64,000 bases of DNA from an uncultured Lachnospiraceae bacterium (GCA_910577735.1 CAJTOO010000008.1:1-64000); one strand, 5' to 3'; positions 52,058 through 60,460 are shown, counted from the stretch's first letter. Program-made: numbers and translations. Notes: generated by a model not told the origin, from the sequence alone.

Positions 52058-54057
52058 TCATACAAAGTATCGAAATGAATAATTTTCGACAGTATGTCGG
52101 AAAGCAAAAAATCGAGTTCTCCACCGACAAGGAAAAGAATGTCACGGTTCTTATTGGTGTAAATACTTCGGGAAAGACCACAATCATAAGGGCTTTTGAG
52201 TGGTGCTTGTATGGGAAGAATGGATTTGAGGATCCGGTTCTTCTTAATAGTGATGTGCGTTCAAATATGCATGTCGGTGATACTCAGACCACATATGTTG
52301 CTGTAACATTCATCCATGATGACATGCAGTACATTTTGAAAAGAAGTTTCACCTATGTTTGCAGCGATAGAAGAACAGAGGGAAACGATGTGGTTGTTAC
52401 GCTTAACAAGAAGCCGGATGAGAATCTGACACTGGAATACTTGTTGCAGGATGGCCAGACCAAAACAAATGTTGAAAGAAACAACATTGAAGAATCCATT
52501 GATAGGGTATTACCGACAGATTTGTCCGACTACTTCTTCTTTGGTGGTGAGCGTATTTCTGGTATAGCAAACAGAGCTGATCTCTCCAAGGCTGTTCGTG
52601 GTTTGATGAGGCTGGATGTGCTTGAACATTCCAGGGATCATCTTCAGGCTGTTGCAAAGAAGTTTAATGGTATGATTGATACTTCTGGAAATGCAGCCGC
52701 ACAAAAGGCGCGTGACAGCCTTGAAACATACAGAAAGAAGAAGGCTGTATTGCAAGAGAATCTTAAGAATGCAGAAAAAGAGAGGGATTATTGGCACGAT
52801 AAGGAAAAAGAGTATAGTGCTGAGTTGTCTAAGAGCAATGTGGAGCAAGTAAAAGCTGCGAAAAGAGAGAGGGATCGTATAGAGAGTTCCTTAAAGAGAG
52901 AGCAGGAGCGGTTAGAAGCGTGTAAAAAAGCAATGGTAGATGCCTTTAATATGAGACCATATGCCTTTTTTGGAATGCCGGCTATTAAAAAATCGCTTGA
53001 AATTCTCGAAGCGGTAAAGGATTCTACGGAAAGTGTTCCGGCCATGGAGCAGGAATCCATTGATTATCTGATCCATAGAGGTATCTGCATTTGTGGAACA
53101 AGATTGGACGTTGGTACCAAGCCATACGAGTTGGTAATGGCTGAAAGAAGGAAACTGCCGCCGGAGCAGATCGGAACAGTAGTAAACAATTATAAGAACA
53201 AGGCTGAAGGCTATTTGGCTGGAAGTGAGTTATATTGCGATACTGTTGGAGAAAAATACAAAGAGTATCGCGAAACTCTTCGTCGGATCGGACAGCTTGA
53301 AGATGATCTGAAGAAGCAGTCTGAAATGATTATTGATGACACGGATGCTAAGGCTATAGAAGATAAAAGAAGAGAAGCTGCTACAAAATATAAGGAGGCG
53401 ATGGACGATTACAATCAGATTAATGCTGATATCGGTAGCTGCGATGCGAATATAAAGAACTGTGAAAACGCTATTGAGAAATATGCAAAGAGCAGTTCAA
53501 AGAATTCTAAAGTGGCACGGTATATCGCATATGCTGAAAAGGTTCTGGAATGGCTGATAGAGACGTATCAGAGCAAGGAAGTAATTGTACGCGAGCAACT
53601 ACAAAAGAGAGTTAATGATAATTTTGCCAGAATGTATCATGGTGAGCGTTCTATCCTCATAGATGAAAAGTACAGGGTGAAATATGCAGATGTTACCACG
53701 GAGGAATCTGATGGATTGAAGGCTGTTAAGAGCTTTGCCTTCATTGCGGCATTGGTATCAATGGCGAAGGATAAGATCCTTGATGACAGTGAAATGAAGC
53801 TTGGACAGGTTTATCCGCTTGTAATGGATGCACCGTTTTCAAATGTCGATGAAATCCATATTGATAATATATGCAAGATTCTTCCAAAAACAGCAAATCA
53901 GGTGATTATGGCTGTTATGCAGAAGGACTGGGAGTATGCAGCAAAGAACCTCAATCAGTATGTTGGAATCAGCTATACCATCTTGAAAGACAGAGATGGT
54001 AATGGAAAAGAAATTGATACTTCCACGCATATCAGGAAGGAGGCTTCTCATGTTTGA
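52054..54057 (+). CDS. dndD: DndD-like SMC/Rad50-type ATPase
   Basis: A 667-residue protein with N- and C-terminal ATPase halves around coiled coils. Walker A is GVNTSGKT at residues 35-42. The DndD-type FFFGGERI (about 166-173) lies in the N-terminal half. Long coiled coils fill ~215-310 and ~380-500, with a central CICG (~343-347) where Rad50 has its zinc hook. Walker B is YPLVMDAPFSNVDE (~588-601), and the D-loop/sensor follows. DndD is the ATPase of the phosphorothioation complex and is thought to provide energy for DNA nicking or opening. Start overlaps the 53-residue gene. Confidence 0.88.
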   Translation: MIIQSIEMNNFRQYVGKQKIEFSTDKEKNVTVLIGVNTSGKTTIIRAFEWCLYGKNGFEDPVLLNSDVRSNMHVGDTQTTYVAVTFIHDDMQYILKRSFTYVCSDRRTEGNDVVVTLNKKPDENLTLEYLLQDGQTKTNVERNNIEESIDRVLPTDLSDYFFFGGERISGIANRADLSKAVRGLMRLDVLEHSRDHLQAVAKKFNGMIDTSGNAAAQKARDSLETYRKKKAVLQENLKNAEKERDYWHDKEKEYSAELSKSNVEQVKAAKRERDRIESSLKREQERLEACKKAMVDAFNMRPYAFFGMPAIKKSLEILEAVKDSTESVPAMEQESIDYLIHRGICICGTRLDVGTKPYELVMAERRKLPPEQIGTVVNNYKNKAEGYLAGSELYCDTVGEKYKEYRETLRRIGQLEDDLKKQSEMIIDDTDAKAIEDKRREAATKYKEAMDDYNQINADIGSCDANIKNCENAIEKYAKSSSKNSKVARYIAYAEKVLEWLIETYQSKEVIVREQLQKRVNDNFARMYHGERSILIDEKYRVKYADVTTEESDGLKAVKSFAFIAALVSMAKDKILDDSEMKLGQVYPLVMDAPFSNVDEIHIDNICKILPKTANQVIMAVMQKDWEYAAKNLNQYVGISYTILKDRDGNGKEIDTSTHIRKEASHV

Positions 54058-54604
54058 TAGTAATATGAATTTTTATGGTGTTCAGGCTAATTATCTCAAA
54101 GATTTATGTGAACTGAGGAAAAACGTTCCGGATTATGATCAGCACGTGAATTTTAAGATTTTTCATTCCTATGTGGATGCATACGTGGTGTGTCCGTTAA
54201 TAGGATATCAATACGGAAAGAGAATTCCGATGGGATCGTCAACCGATGGTGATGTAGGTATTCTCCTAGAGCAGATTTCAAAGAAGAGATCAGAGCTGAG
54301 ATTTGTTTACCAAATATTAATGCTGATTGATGAAGACTCTGAACCGGATGAAGAAAAAAGGATTTACCGTGCATTTAAGTTGTCAGAATCCTCTGATGAG
54401 GATAAGGAAAGAATCGCTGAAAATATGAAGATTTTTAACGAGTATTTCTTTGGAGGTATTGAAGTGCTTCATGAACAGTTTGTTGACGAATGCACTGATG
54501 ACGATTCTTACCTGCGGCGAATGTATGAGTATGTAAAGAGATTCAACGAAGAACAAGATGGGGAGGCATTAAAAGCTAGTATTGATAGCTTTTTAAACAA
54601 GTGA
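54050..54604 (+). CDS. Unknown protein after dndD
   Basis: A 184-residue protein with no domain I can name. ATG 54050 overlaps the dndD stop and follows GGAGG. Residues ~33-60 (FKIFHSYVDAYVVCPLIGYQ then YGKRIP) form a conserved-looking core, followed by an acidic helical half (EDSEPDEEKR, SSDEDKERIAENMK). The arrangement suggests a DNA- or complex-binding protein. It stands in the slot next to dndD where dndE is often found but does not look like canonical DndE. Treat as a possible functional replacement, by position only. Confidence 0.75.
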   Translation: MFDSNMNFYGVQANYLKDLCELRKNVPDYDQHVNFKIFHSYVDAYVVCPLIGYQYGKRIPMGSSTDGDVGILLEQISKKRSELRFVYQILMLIDEDSEPDEEKRIYRAFKLSESSDEDKERIAENMKIFNEYFFGGIEVLHEQFVDECTDDDSYLRRMYEYVKRFNEEQDGEALKASIDSFLNK

Positions 54605-54608
54605 TGAT

Positions 54609-55601
54609 ATGATCAAGGGAAGGAGTAGAGAGGCAAGCGTATGTGACGATTTTGTGCTTAATGCATATCAAGAATATTCCGTCGATACAGTGGCTGATCT
54701 GCTCTTGCCAACGGGATTCTTGATAGACAGAACAACACAATACGTAGGAAGCCTCGAAAAATATGTTTTCTTAAAGGGAAACACGAGTGAAGTCTATTCG
54801 AAATCAGAAATAGATTTTATAGACGGCGTGGCCGATTTTTGCATATTCAGGGATTTTTATAAGAAGACCAGGAAGGGTATGATTCCTTGTCGTATTGTGT
54901 CCGCAAAGATTGACAACAACATGGACATTGTCTCATCCGGAATTGCTTTTACAAAAATACTGAACAAAGCCATAGACGGATTGAACATAGGCTTTGTTAT
55001 AAGTGAAGAAGGTATTCTGTTTACCGGAAGACTGTTTGAACAGGGAAATAATATAGGTTGCTATGTTTCTGATTTAATCAAAACAGAGGAACAGTATGAT
55101 GAAATTGTAGCAGAGCTGATATTTGGAGACATGTATGACAGTTTTATTGATTATTATTCCTATATCAAGAGCGTAATACATTATACCGATGAACCTATTT
55201 CTTACGGAGAAACTTTAAGAGGGGCGCACAGGACACCTTACACATATATTGAAGAGTTGCAAGAACTGGAAGAACATATGGGTCTCAGTTTCGCAAGGGA
55301 AATCGAAAGATGCTTCTTTGATAACCAAGAGCCAAAAGAGCTTCCTTATTGCGAAAAGGTCAAAGAGTGCGAAGAATACTTGTTCAAAATTGAGTCTTCC
55401 AGAGTTAATACGATGGAAATACTCTTTGAGGCAGAGGAAATGGAGCGTCTTGCTTCGGAAGCTGAACAAAAGAACGATGAGATGCTTCAGCAAAGCAGCG
55501 GTGACGAAAATACAGAGAACGAAATTGATGAAGAGACAAAGGCTTTGTTAGATGATCCGGAAGGCATGATAAAAATGCTTAAGAAGAAACGAGGGATTTG
55601 A
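54609..55601 (+). CDS. Unknown defence-cluster protein
   Basis: A 330-residue protein with no recognised domain. It starts four bases after the previous stop without a clear ribosome site, so reinitiation is likely. The first ~200 residues look alpha/beta (FVLNAYQEYSVDTVADLLL; GIAFTKILNKAIDGLNIGFV; EEGILFTGRLFE). The last ~90 are strongly acidic and helical, probably coiled coil (EILFEAEEMERLASEAEQ), ending KMLKKKRGI. It may be a complex scaffold or an inhibitor-like partner of the neighbouring enzymes; that is a guess. Confidence 0.75.
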   Translation: MIKGRSREASVCDDFVLNAYQEYSVDTVADLLLPTGFLIDRTTQYVGSLEKYVFLKGNTSEVYSKSEIDFIDGVADFCIFRDFYKKTRKGMIPCRIVSAKIDNNMDIVSSGIAFTKILNKAIDGLNIGFVISEEGILFTGRLFEQGNNIGCYVSDLIKTEEQYDEIVAELIFGDMYDSFIDYYSYIKSVIHYTDEPISYGETLRGAHRTPYTYIEELQELEEHMGLSFAREIERCFFDNQEPKELPYCEKVKECEEYLFKIESSRVNTMEILFEAEEMERLASEAEQKNDEMLQQSSGDENTENEIDEETKALLDDPEGMIKMLKKKRGI

Positions 55602-56608
55602 TGGCAGGTTTCGATTTAAAAGAAGGGAGATATGAAGCAAGAAATGCCTCAGACGATGAGCTGTGGTCTGCTTTTGCGTGCGTTTTTTCTTCTAAATCGA
55701 GAAATGATTCCAGCTACAAATATGGTTTCTTAAAAGCGATTATTGATAATCTGTATAATGTCGATAAGGATCTGAAGCTTACGTTTGATCAGCTGTTTAG
55801 CAAGTTTGGTGAAATATATTGGAACCTTATCCTTAAGCATGGATTAAGACAGAAGGCTGCTACTAATGACAACAGAGAAACATATCTTGAACAGGTGCTT
55901 CATGCTGCTGTCGATAAGTATCGGATAATTGAACCTATACCATATGAAAGTCTGACAGCTGAGATGATGCTGGATATTTCCCACCAGGTCAAAATAAAGT
56001 GCAAGAAATATGTCGTAGGAGCATTATTTGAGGATACAAACCGTCTCTTTTATTCTTTTTCAAAGAAGGAAGAATGGTTGCAGATAAATCCTGTGATGTA
56101 TGAGTTTATTTGCAAGCATAAGGTAGTCATAGAGAAGCTGAATTATTATGAATGGGCACGATTCCTTGAACGAGTGAATGAGGAAGCCGTTGCAACAAAA
56201 TTACTGGACAAGATAGATGAAAGTGCTAAGAGAAATAATCTTTCCGCTTATAGACAGATTCTTTATGAAGAGTTTGAGAGCAAGAATTGTTTCTATTGTG
56301 GAAGACCTCTACAGCCTGACAAGATCGATGTTGATCATTTTATTCCTTGGTCATTTATCAAGGATGATAACCTTTGGAATTTGGTCCTTTCCTGTCCGAC
56401 CTGTAACAGAAAGAAAAATGACAGATTACCTGATGGAAAATTTTTGACGGATATTATAGACCGTAACCAGCATATCCTGATTGAGTTTCATAGGCCGGAA
56501 ATGCAAAATTATCAGTCGCGAATGATCAGCTACGTATATAATTGGGCGAAGATAAATGGCTACGATAGAACATGGCAGCCGGATACGAAGGCGGTATTGG
56601 CAAAATGA
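55601..56608 (+). CDS. HNH endonuclease family protein
   Basis: A 335-residue protein with a C-terminal HNH nuclease: the zinc pair CFYCG (residues ~230-234), the catalytic DVDHFIPW (~243-250) and the second zinc pair with Asn in NLVLSCPTCNRKKND (~261-275). The first ~200 residues are helical and unassigned, probably for target or partner recognition. Its start overlaps the previous stop (TGATG), and its stop overlaps the next start (ATGA). In a modification cluster this is the obvious candidate for cutting unmodified or foreign DNA. Confidence 0.9.
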   Translation: MAGFDLKEGRYEARNASDDELWSAFACVFSSKSRNDSSYKYGFLKAIIDNLYNVDKDLKLTFDQLFSKFGEIYWNLILKHGLRQKAATNDNRETYLEQVLHAAVDKYRIIEPIPYESLTAEMMLDISHQVKIKCKKYVVGALFEDTNRLFYSFSKKEEWLQINPVMYEFICKHKVVIEKLNYYEWARFLERVNEEAVATKLLDKIDESAKRNNLSAYRQILYEEFESKNCFYCGRPLQPDKIDVDHFIPWSFIKDDNLWNLVLSCPTCNRKKNDRLPDGKFLTDIIDRNQHILIEFHRPEMQNYQSRMISYVYNWAKINGYDRTWQPDTKAVLAK

Positions 56609-56967
56609 GCAATAAGAACACGGAAAGAAAATGGGATCGTGAAGAAGTAGTGATCCTTGTGGTGGAGTATTTTGGGACAAAGAACCTATCTTCTGATGAA
56701 ATTAGCAAGACACATCAAGAGATAAGTGATTTCCTGAGGCGGCGTGAAGAGATTCTGACGGGAGCACCGGTATCGGACCTCTTTAGAAATTTTGCCGGGA
56801 TACATATGCAGTCCGGAAGGATCCGCTGTCTGGATCCGGAAACGCATTATTCCGGAATGCAGGGAACAAAGCTTCAAAAAGAAATAGTGCAAGAGTATCT
56901 GACGGATCCGGCAACACTTATCGCTGAAGCAGATCGGATATATGATAAATATGGAAGAGACCAATAA
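56605..56967 (+). CDS. Small HNH-associated protein
   Basis: A 120-residue protein beginning with a helical WDREEVVILVVEYF segment, then LFRNFAGIHMQSGRIRCLD (residues ~66-84), then a Gly-containing turn and a final helix. A domain of this pattern occurs, to my recollection, fused at the N-terminus of some restriction endonucleases, where it probably binds DNA. Here it is a separate gene overlapping the HNH stop by four bases and the methyltransferase gene by up to 26 bases, so the three are probably a functional set. Confidence 0.75.
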   Translation: MSNKNTERKWDREEVVILVVEYFGTKNLSSDEISKTHQEISDFLRRREEILTGAPVSDLFRNFAGIHMQSGRIRCLDPETHYSGMQGTKLQKEIVQEYLTDPATLIAEADRIYDKYGRDQ

Positions 56968-57547
56968 AACCATAGATTACTATAACAGTAATGCGGCTCA
57001 ATATTTTAATAACACCGTGGACGTGGATATGACGGAGTGCTGCGACAGATTCCTTAAGTATGTTGCTCCCGGTGGAAGAATAATTGATATCGGAGCCGGA
57101 AGCGGAAGAGATATCAAATATTTTAAGGATAGAGGATATGTTGTCGAAGGAATAGATGCGTCCGAAGAAATGTGTCAATTAGCGGCTGATTATTCTGGTG
57201 CAGAAGTTAGTTGTGAGAGGATTCAGGATTGGCACCCAGAAGAGAAATACGATGGAATATGGGCTAACGCATCTTTGCTTCACCTTTTGTTCAGCGAGAT
57301 AGAAGAGTTTGTTTGCCGGGCTTCAGATTATTTGAAGCCGAATGGGGTGTTTTATTTTTCCATGAAGACGGGCATTCAGACCGGATGCGATAATAATGGA
57401 AGGTTCTTCACTGATTTCTCAGAGGAAAAAGTACAGCAAATTGTGGCGAAAAGTACAGCATTAGAGACCATTGATACATGGATCACGGCTGACGGGTTAG
57501 GTCGAAATGAAGCAAAATGGCTTAATGTGATCATACAGAAAAGATAG
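56942..57547 (+). CDS. Class I SAM-dependent methyltransferase
   Basis: A 201-residue Rossmann-fold methyltransferase. Motif I is IIDIGAGSGRDIKYF (residues ~46-60), followed by VEGIDASEEM. The post-motif WANASLLHLLFSE (~102) resembles the UbiE/tellurite-resistance type branch rather than DNA methyltransferases; no NPPY or DPPY motif is present. So it is more likely a small-molecule or protein methyltransferase. The start is ATG 56942 or 56951; the second gives MEETNKTIDYYNS. A strong terminator follows, ending the defence operon. Confidence 0.85.
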   Translation: MINMEETNKTIDYYNSNAAQYFNNTVDVDMTECCDRFLKYVAPGGRIIDIGAGSGRDIKYFKDRGYVVEGIDASEEMCQLAADYSGAEVSCERIQDWHPEEKYDGIWANASLLHLLFSEIEEFVCRASDYLKPNGVFYFSMKTGIQTGCDNNGRFFTDFSEEKVQQIVAKSTALETIDTWITADGLGRNEAKWLNVIIQKR

Positions 57548-57574
57548 TGCCTTGAAAGGATTTTACAGGAAAAG

Positions 57575-57599
57575 GACTCACGAAAGTGAGTCTTTTTTA
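57575..57599 (+). terminator. Terminator of the defence operon
   Basis: GACTCAC-GAAA-GTGAGTC with a GAAA tetraloop, followed by six T. Confidence 0.93.
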
Positions 57600-57611
57600 A
57601 ATGCAATAAAT

Positions 57612-57627
57612 TTGCTTTCAAAAGCAC
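57612..57627 (+). promoter_or_regulatory. Operator-like repeat, upstream copy
   Basis: TTGCTTTCAAAAGCAC, with an internal inverted repeat GCTTT-CA-AAAGC, ending just before the -35 box of the dndB promoter. An identical 16-base copy lies at 57674-57689. Confidence 0.75.
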
Positions 57628-57656
57628 TTGACAAATTCGATGTACTACATTATACT
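57628..57656 (+). promoter_or_regulatory. dndB promoter
   Basis: TTGACA (57628-57633), 17-base spacer, TATACT (57651-57656). A near-consensus promoter flanked on both sides by the 16-base operator-like repeats. Confidence 0.85.
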
Positions 57657-57673
57657 TACAATGAAAACAGTTA

Positions 57674-57689
57674 TTGCTTTCAAAAGCAC
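57674..57689 (+). promoter_or_regulatory. Operator-like repeat, downstream copy
   Basis: Identical to the copy at 57612-57627 and starting 62 bases after it, close to six DNA turns, so both face the same side of the helix. It lies in the dndB leader, 40 bases before the start codon. Confidence 0.75.
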
Positions 57690-57729
57690 GCACCTTGAAA
57701 ATAAATGCATATCGAAAAGGAGGATAGTA

Positions 57730-59016
57730 ATGAGCGTTACGTTACTAGCCCAGAAGGGCAAAATGGGTGAGAACACTTATTATATCACCACCATGAAGGC
57801 GAACACGCTGATTAAAACAGTCGGGTATGCCTGTGAGATGGAGAAGTGGCCGGACATGACAGTTGACGAACGAATGCAGCGGGAAATAAAAGGCGACAGG
57901 GTGGTATCGGAGATTGTTCCGTACATTGTGAACGATCCTGAGTGGTTCTTCGGTTCTCTGATCATCGATGTATATTCCGGATGGGAGCAAGTGGAATTTC
58001 AGGACATTCAGGAAGTGTGTCAGACGAAGTTGGCTGCTTACAGAGATACGCTTACAGATGCAGGATTCCTTACTTTACCGGACAATAAGTCATTGATCGC
58101 TTTGGACGGACAACACCGTTTGGCTGCTCTGTCCATCGCAATTAGAGGGGAAAATGGAATCCCCGGAAGCGTAAAGGTACCGGATTCGTTGCGAAGCGAC
58201 TTGGTACCGCATCCTGAAATCGGTAATGCGGATGTCACCGTGATCTTTATTAAACATGAAACGGATTCTAAGATCCGAAAGATCTTTAATAAAGTCAATC
58301 GGTACGCTAAGCAGACATCCAAGGGCGATAACATAATCACCTCAGAGGATGACATGATAGCAATTATCACGAGAGCAATGTTTAGCGGTTCCGAGGATGC
58401 ACCGTTAAAGCCGATCAATAATCAGGATCTCGTGAACTGGAAGTCCAATACAATTCCCCGTAGGAGCAGGATGCTGACAACAGCGGCGGCTATCTACACG
58501 ATGACGGAAGTACTGCTTGAATACTTTGACATCACGGCAAAAACCCGACGAGATGAGCAGAAACTTGACCAGGGACTGGCATTCATGAAAGATTTCTGGA
58601 ACAAGACAATGACAGAAATCGATGCATTTAAGGACTATCAGCATTACATTTCGGACGGCAACTCTTTGGAGAATATAAGGAAGAGAAACCTTCTTCTTAA
58701 GCCTGTGACGCAGATGGCCTTAAGTCAGGCAGTAAGAATCGCAATGGATTATGGTTACGAATATAGTGATCTTATACCCAAAATCAACAAAATTAATTGG
58801 GATCCCGGATTTTATGCATGGTCTAACATTTTGGTTACAACAAGTACCAATAAGAAGATGATCACCGGATCTCAGGCATTGAAAGATGCAGGAAGTTTAA
58901 TCGCCTATATGCTTGTGGGCGAAAAATATGACAAGGGAGAGCAGGAGCGACTTCTTAAGGTCATCAGAGAAGCAAATGATAATGAGGAAGCAGAGCTTCC
59001 GCCAGTAGTTAAATAA
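57730..59016 (+). CDS. dndB: DndB-like DGQHR-domain protein
   Basis: A 428-residue protein of the DndB/DGQHR family. The signature LDGQHRLAAL lies at residues ~124-133, followed by IFIKHETDSKIRKIFNKVNR (~172-191), the usual second block. In Salmonella and Streptomyces DndB is not needed for sulfur insertion but acts as a transcriptional repressor of dnd genes, and its loss changes modification frequency. AAAGGAGGATAG precedes ATG 57730. Unlike classic dnd clusters it is last and has its own promoter, framed by twin repeats that may be its own binding sites. Confidence 0.9.
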   Translation: MSVTLLAQKGKMGENTYYITTMKANTLIKTVGYACEMEKWPDMTVDERMQREIKGDRVVSEIVPYIVNDPEWFFGSLIIDVYSGWEQVEFQDIQEVCQTKLAAYRDTLTDAGFLTLPDNKSLIALDGQHRLAALSIAIRGENGIPGSVKVPDSLRSDLVPHPEIGNADVTVIFIKHETDSKIRKIFNKVNRYAKQTSKGDNIITSEDDMIAIITRAMFSGSEDAPLKPINNQDLVNWKSNTIPRRSRMLTTAAAIYTMTEVLLEYFDITAKTRRDEQKLDQGLAFMKDFWNKTMTEIDAFKDYQHYISDGNSLENIRKRNLLLKPVTQMALSQAVRIAMDYGYEYSDLIPKINKINWDPGFYAWSNILVTTSTNKKMITGSQALKDAGSLIAYMLVGEKYDKGEQERLLKVIREANDNEEAELPPVVK

Positions 59017-59032
59017 GGAGGTGAACTTTATT

Positions 59033-59251
59033 ATGGGAAAGCTTATTGATGTTAAAAACGCGGAGCAGGAAAAAGCCTTTGAGCTTCATAGCGAACCTGA
59101 TGCGTTGTACCTGAATGTCAAGTGCAGCGACAACAAGCATCATAGTCGGGTTGTATGTATCAAGGTAAGCGATGCGATATATCAGATCGCAAAGGCAGCT
59201 GGTCCCGAACAATGGCGTTCCGTGTGCAATAAGGTTTGCACTACAAGATGA
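59033..59251 (+). CDS. Small element protein (72 aa)
   Basis: A 72-residue protein of unknown function, 16 bases after dndB, with a strong AAGGAGGTGA site before ATG 59033. It opens GKLIDVKNAEQEKAFELH and has a beta-strand run ALYLNVKCSDNKHHSRVVCI; three Cys are spread out without a clear metal motif. It may share the dndB transcript or be the first gene of the element backbone that resumes here. Confidence 0.65.
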   Translation: MGKLIDVKNAEQEKAFELHSEPDALYLNVKCSDNKHHSRVVCIKVSDAIYQIAKAAGPEQWRSVCNKVCTTR

Positions 59252-59387
59252 TATGAAATAGCTACCGAGCTCAGATCCGTATTTATACGAGGTCATCATG
59301 CCGGAGTTAATCTTTTCACCAAGGGTGGAGATTGGCTTCGGCTTTTTGTTATCCATAAACACACTAATACCAAGGAGGATGAATAAT

Positions 59388-59597
59388 ATGATTGCGAATT
59401 GCGCAGAGAAGTTCAGAACAATGATACCGTATCCGTGCTGTCCACAGCATAAAGCTGGCGTAGAAATGAGTGCTCATGGGAAAGCATCCCACCAGTGCCC
59501 TAATTGCGGGAAGTATGTTGAGTTTGATTATGATACTGAAACCGCAAGAATAGTAAAACCATCGCGTGGAGCATCGCACAGGTTTAAGCGAAAGTAA
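59388..59597 (+). CDS. Small zinc-ribbon-like protein (69 aa)
   Basis: A 69-residue protein with CCPQH at residues ~19-23 and CPNCG at ~38-42, together a probable zinc ribbon, and a very basic C-terminus (RGASHRFKRK) suited to nucleic-acid binding. AAGGAGG lies about ten bases before ATG 59388; the longer frame from 59298 has no site. It looks like an element regulator or replication accessory, by features only. Confidence 0.7.
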   Translation: MIANCAEKFRTMIPYPCCPQHKAGVEMSAHGKASHQCPNCGKYVEFDYDTETARIVKPSRGASHRFKRK

Positions 59598-59643
59598 TAT
59601 GCAAAACCACTGAGCCGATAGGGGTCCTTAGTAGACCACCGCT

Positions 59644-59708
59644 GAGCCAGGGTATATCGATCAAAGGGTTATTCCCTTATTGATCGGTGTATCCTGGCTT
59701 TTTTTGTT
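59644..59708 (+). terminator. Long-stem terminator
   Basis: AGCCAGG...CGATCAA pairs with TTGATCG...CCTGGCT around a short loop and is followed by seven T. The long, interrupted stem is stronger than the simple terminators elsewhere in the window. Confidence 0.88.
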
Positions 59709-59896
59709 GTTATTCCCGTCGGATCTGATCAATCCGGTGGTGGTCGGGCAACGACCGTATAACTGCCTCTGATGTGAAACTTCGCCCTTAAGTACACGGG
59801 GCACATGCGTAGGCGTGCTGCTTCGGAGTGGATCATCGGACACCGTAAACCGTCAGGTGAAGCAGCTGATCATAACGAACCCAAGGAGGTTTTGTT
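59709..59896. other. Structured-looking leader before the sigma-like gene
   Basis: Nearly 190 bases without a gene after the terminator. The stretch contains several short complementary runs (GGTCGGGCAACGACC; GGCACATGCG near GTAGGCGTGC; CTGATCAATCC with GGTGG) and ends in AAGGAGG just before ATG 59897. It may be a folded 5' leader or a small RNA gene. I recognise no known RNA family. Confidence 0.4.
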
Positions 59897-60460
59897 ATGT
59901 CAGCACTGAACAATGATTCAAAGAAACAGGAAAAGAAGGAGAAGAATTACAGATCCCGTTACGACAAGAACCGTGGATGTTACAGGGAGGATGAAACCCA
60001 TTACGTGTATCAGGAATGGGTCTCTACCGGCAAGAAGAAGGGCTTTTATCGCAATACCACCTTTACCGTAGGTGAGGGTGACGTGACATTAGAGCTTTTG
60101 GATTATCTACAGGCATCCGACAACGGGGAAGTACAGGATCAGGAAGACGAACAGCGTTACAGAGAGAAGCTGGCAGAGAGTCTGCCAACTTATGTTAAAA
60201 GCCGTGAGGAAGAACTTTGCGCAGAAGAAAAAGAGCATATCAGCCCGATGCTTAAGGCTTTCAATGAGAAGGTTAGACCGCATCTTTCAGAAGACCAGAT
60301 GAATTTAATCTATGCCCGTTACGGGATGAATCTGTCTCTTGAAGAGATCGCTGCTATGCTGCCGCCCGGTAAGGACGGTAAGCCCAAAACTCATCAGGCA
60401 GTAACCAGCAGGCTGAACAAGATTATTGCCAAGGTCAAGAAATATATGGCTGAGGAATAA
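59897..60460 (+). CDS. Sigma-70-like regulatory protein of the element
   Basis: A 187-residue protein. The N-terminal ~60 residues are charged and contain YRSRYDKNRGCYREDETHYV. The C-terminal ~70 hold a sigma region-4-type helix-turn-helix: LSEDQMNLIYARYGMNLSLE followed by EIAAMLPPGKDGK and THQAVTSRLNKIIAKVKKYM. Proteins of this kind in clostridial elements are annotated as sigma-70 family factors. It probably directs expression of the replication genes that follow. AAGGAGG precedes ATG 59897. Confidence 0.78.
   Translation: MSALNNDSKKQEKKEKNYRSRYDKNRGCYREDETHYVYQEWVSTGKKKGFYRNTTFTVGEGDVTLELLDYLQASDNGEVQDQEDEQRYREKLAESLPTYVKSREEELCAEEKEHISPMLKAFNEKVRPHLSEDQMNLIYARYGMNLSLEEIAAMLPPGKDGKPKTHQAVTSRLNKIIAKVKKYMAEE

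Noticed and set aside
39328..57445. The 15-mer AAAAAGTACAGCAAA near 39330 recurs near 57429 inside the methyltransferase gene, which might mark element ends.
   Set aside because: In AT-rich DNA of this size one or two shared 15-mers are expected by chance, and the second copy lies inside a coding frame.
43220..57547. Classifying the cluster as a complete BREX system.
   Set aside because: No PglZ phosphatase, PglX methyltransferase, BrxA, BrxB or BrxL was seen; only the ATPase recalls BREX.
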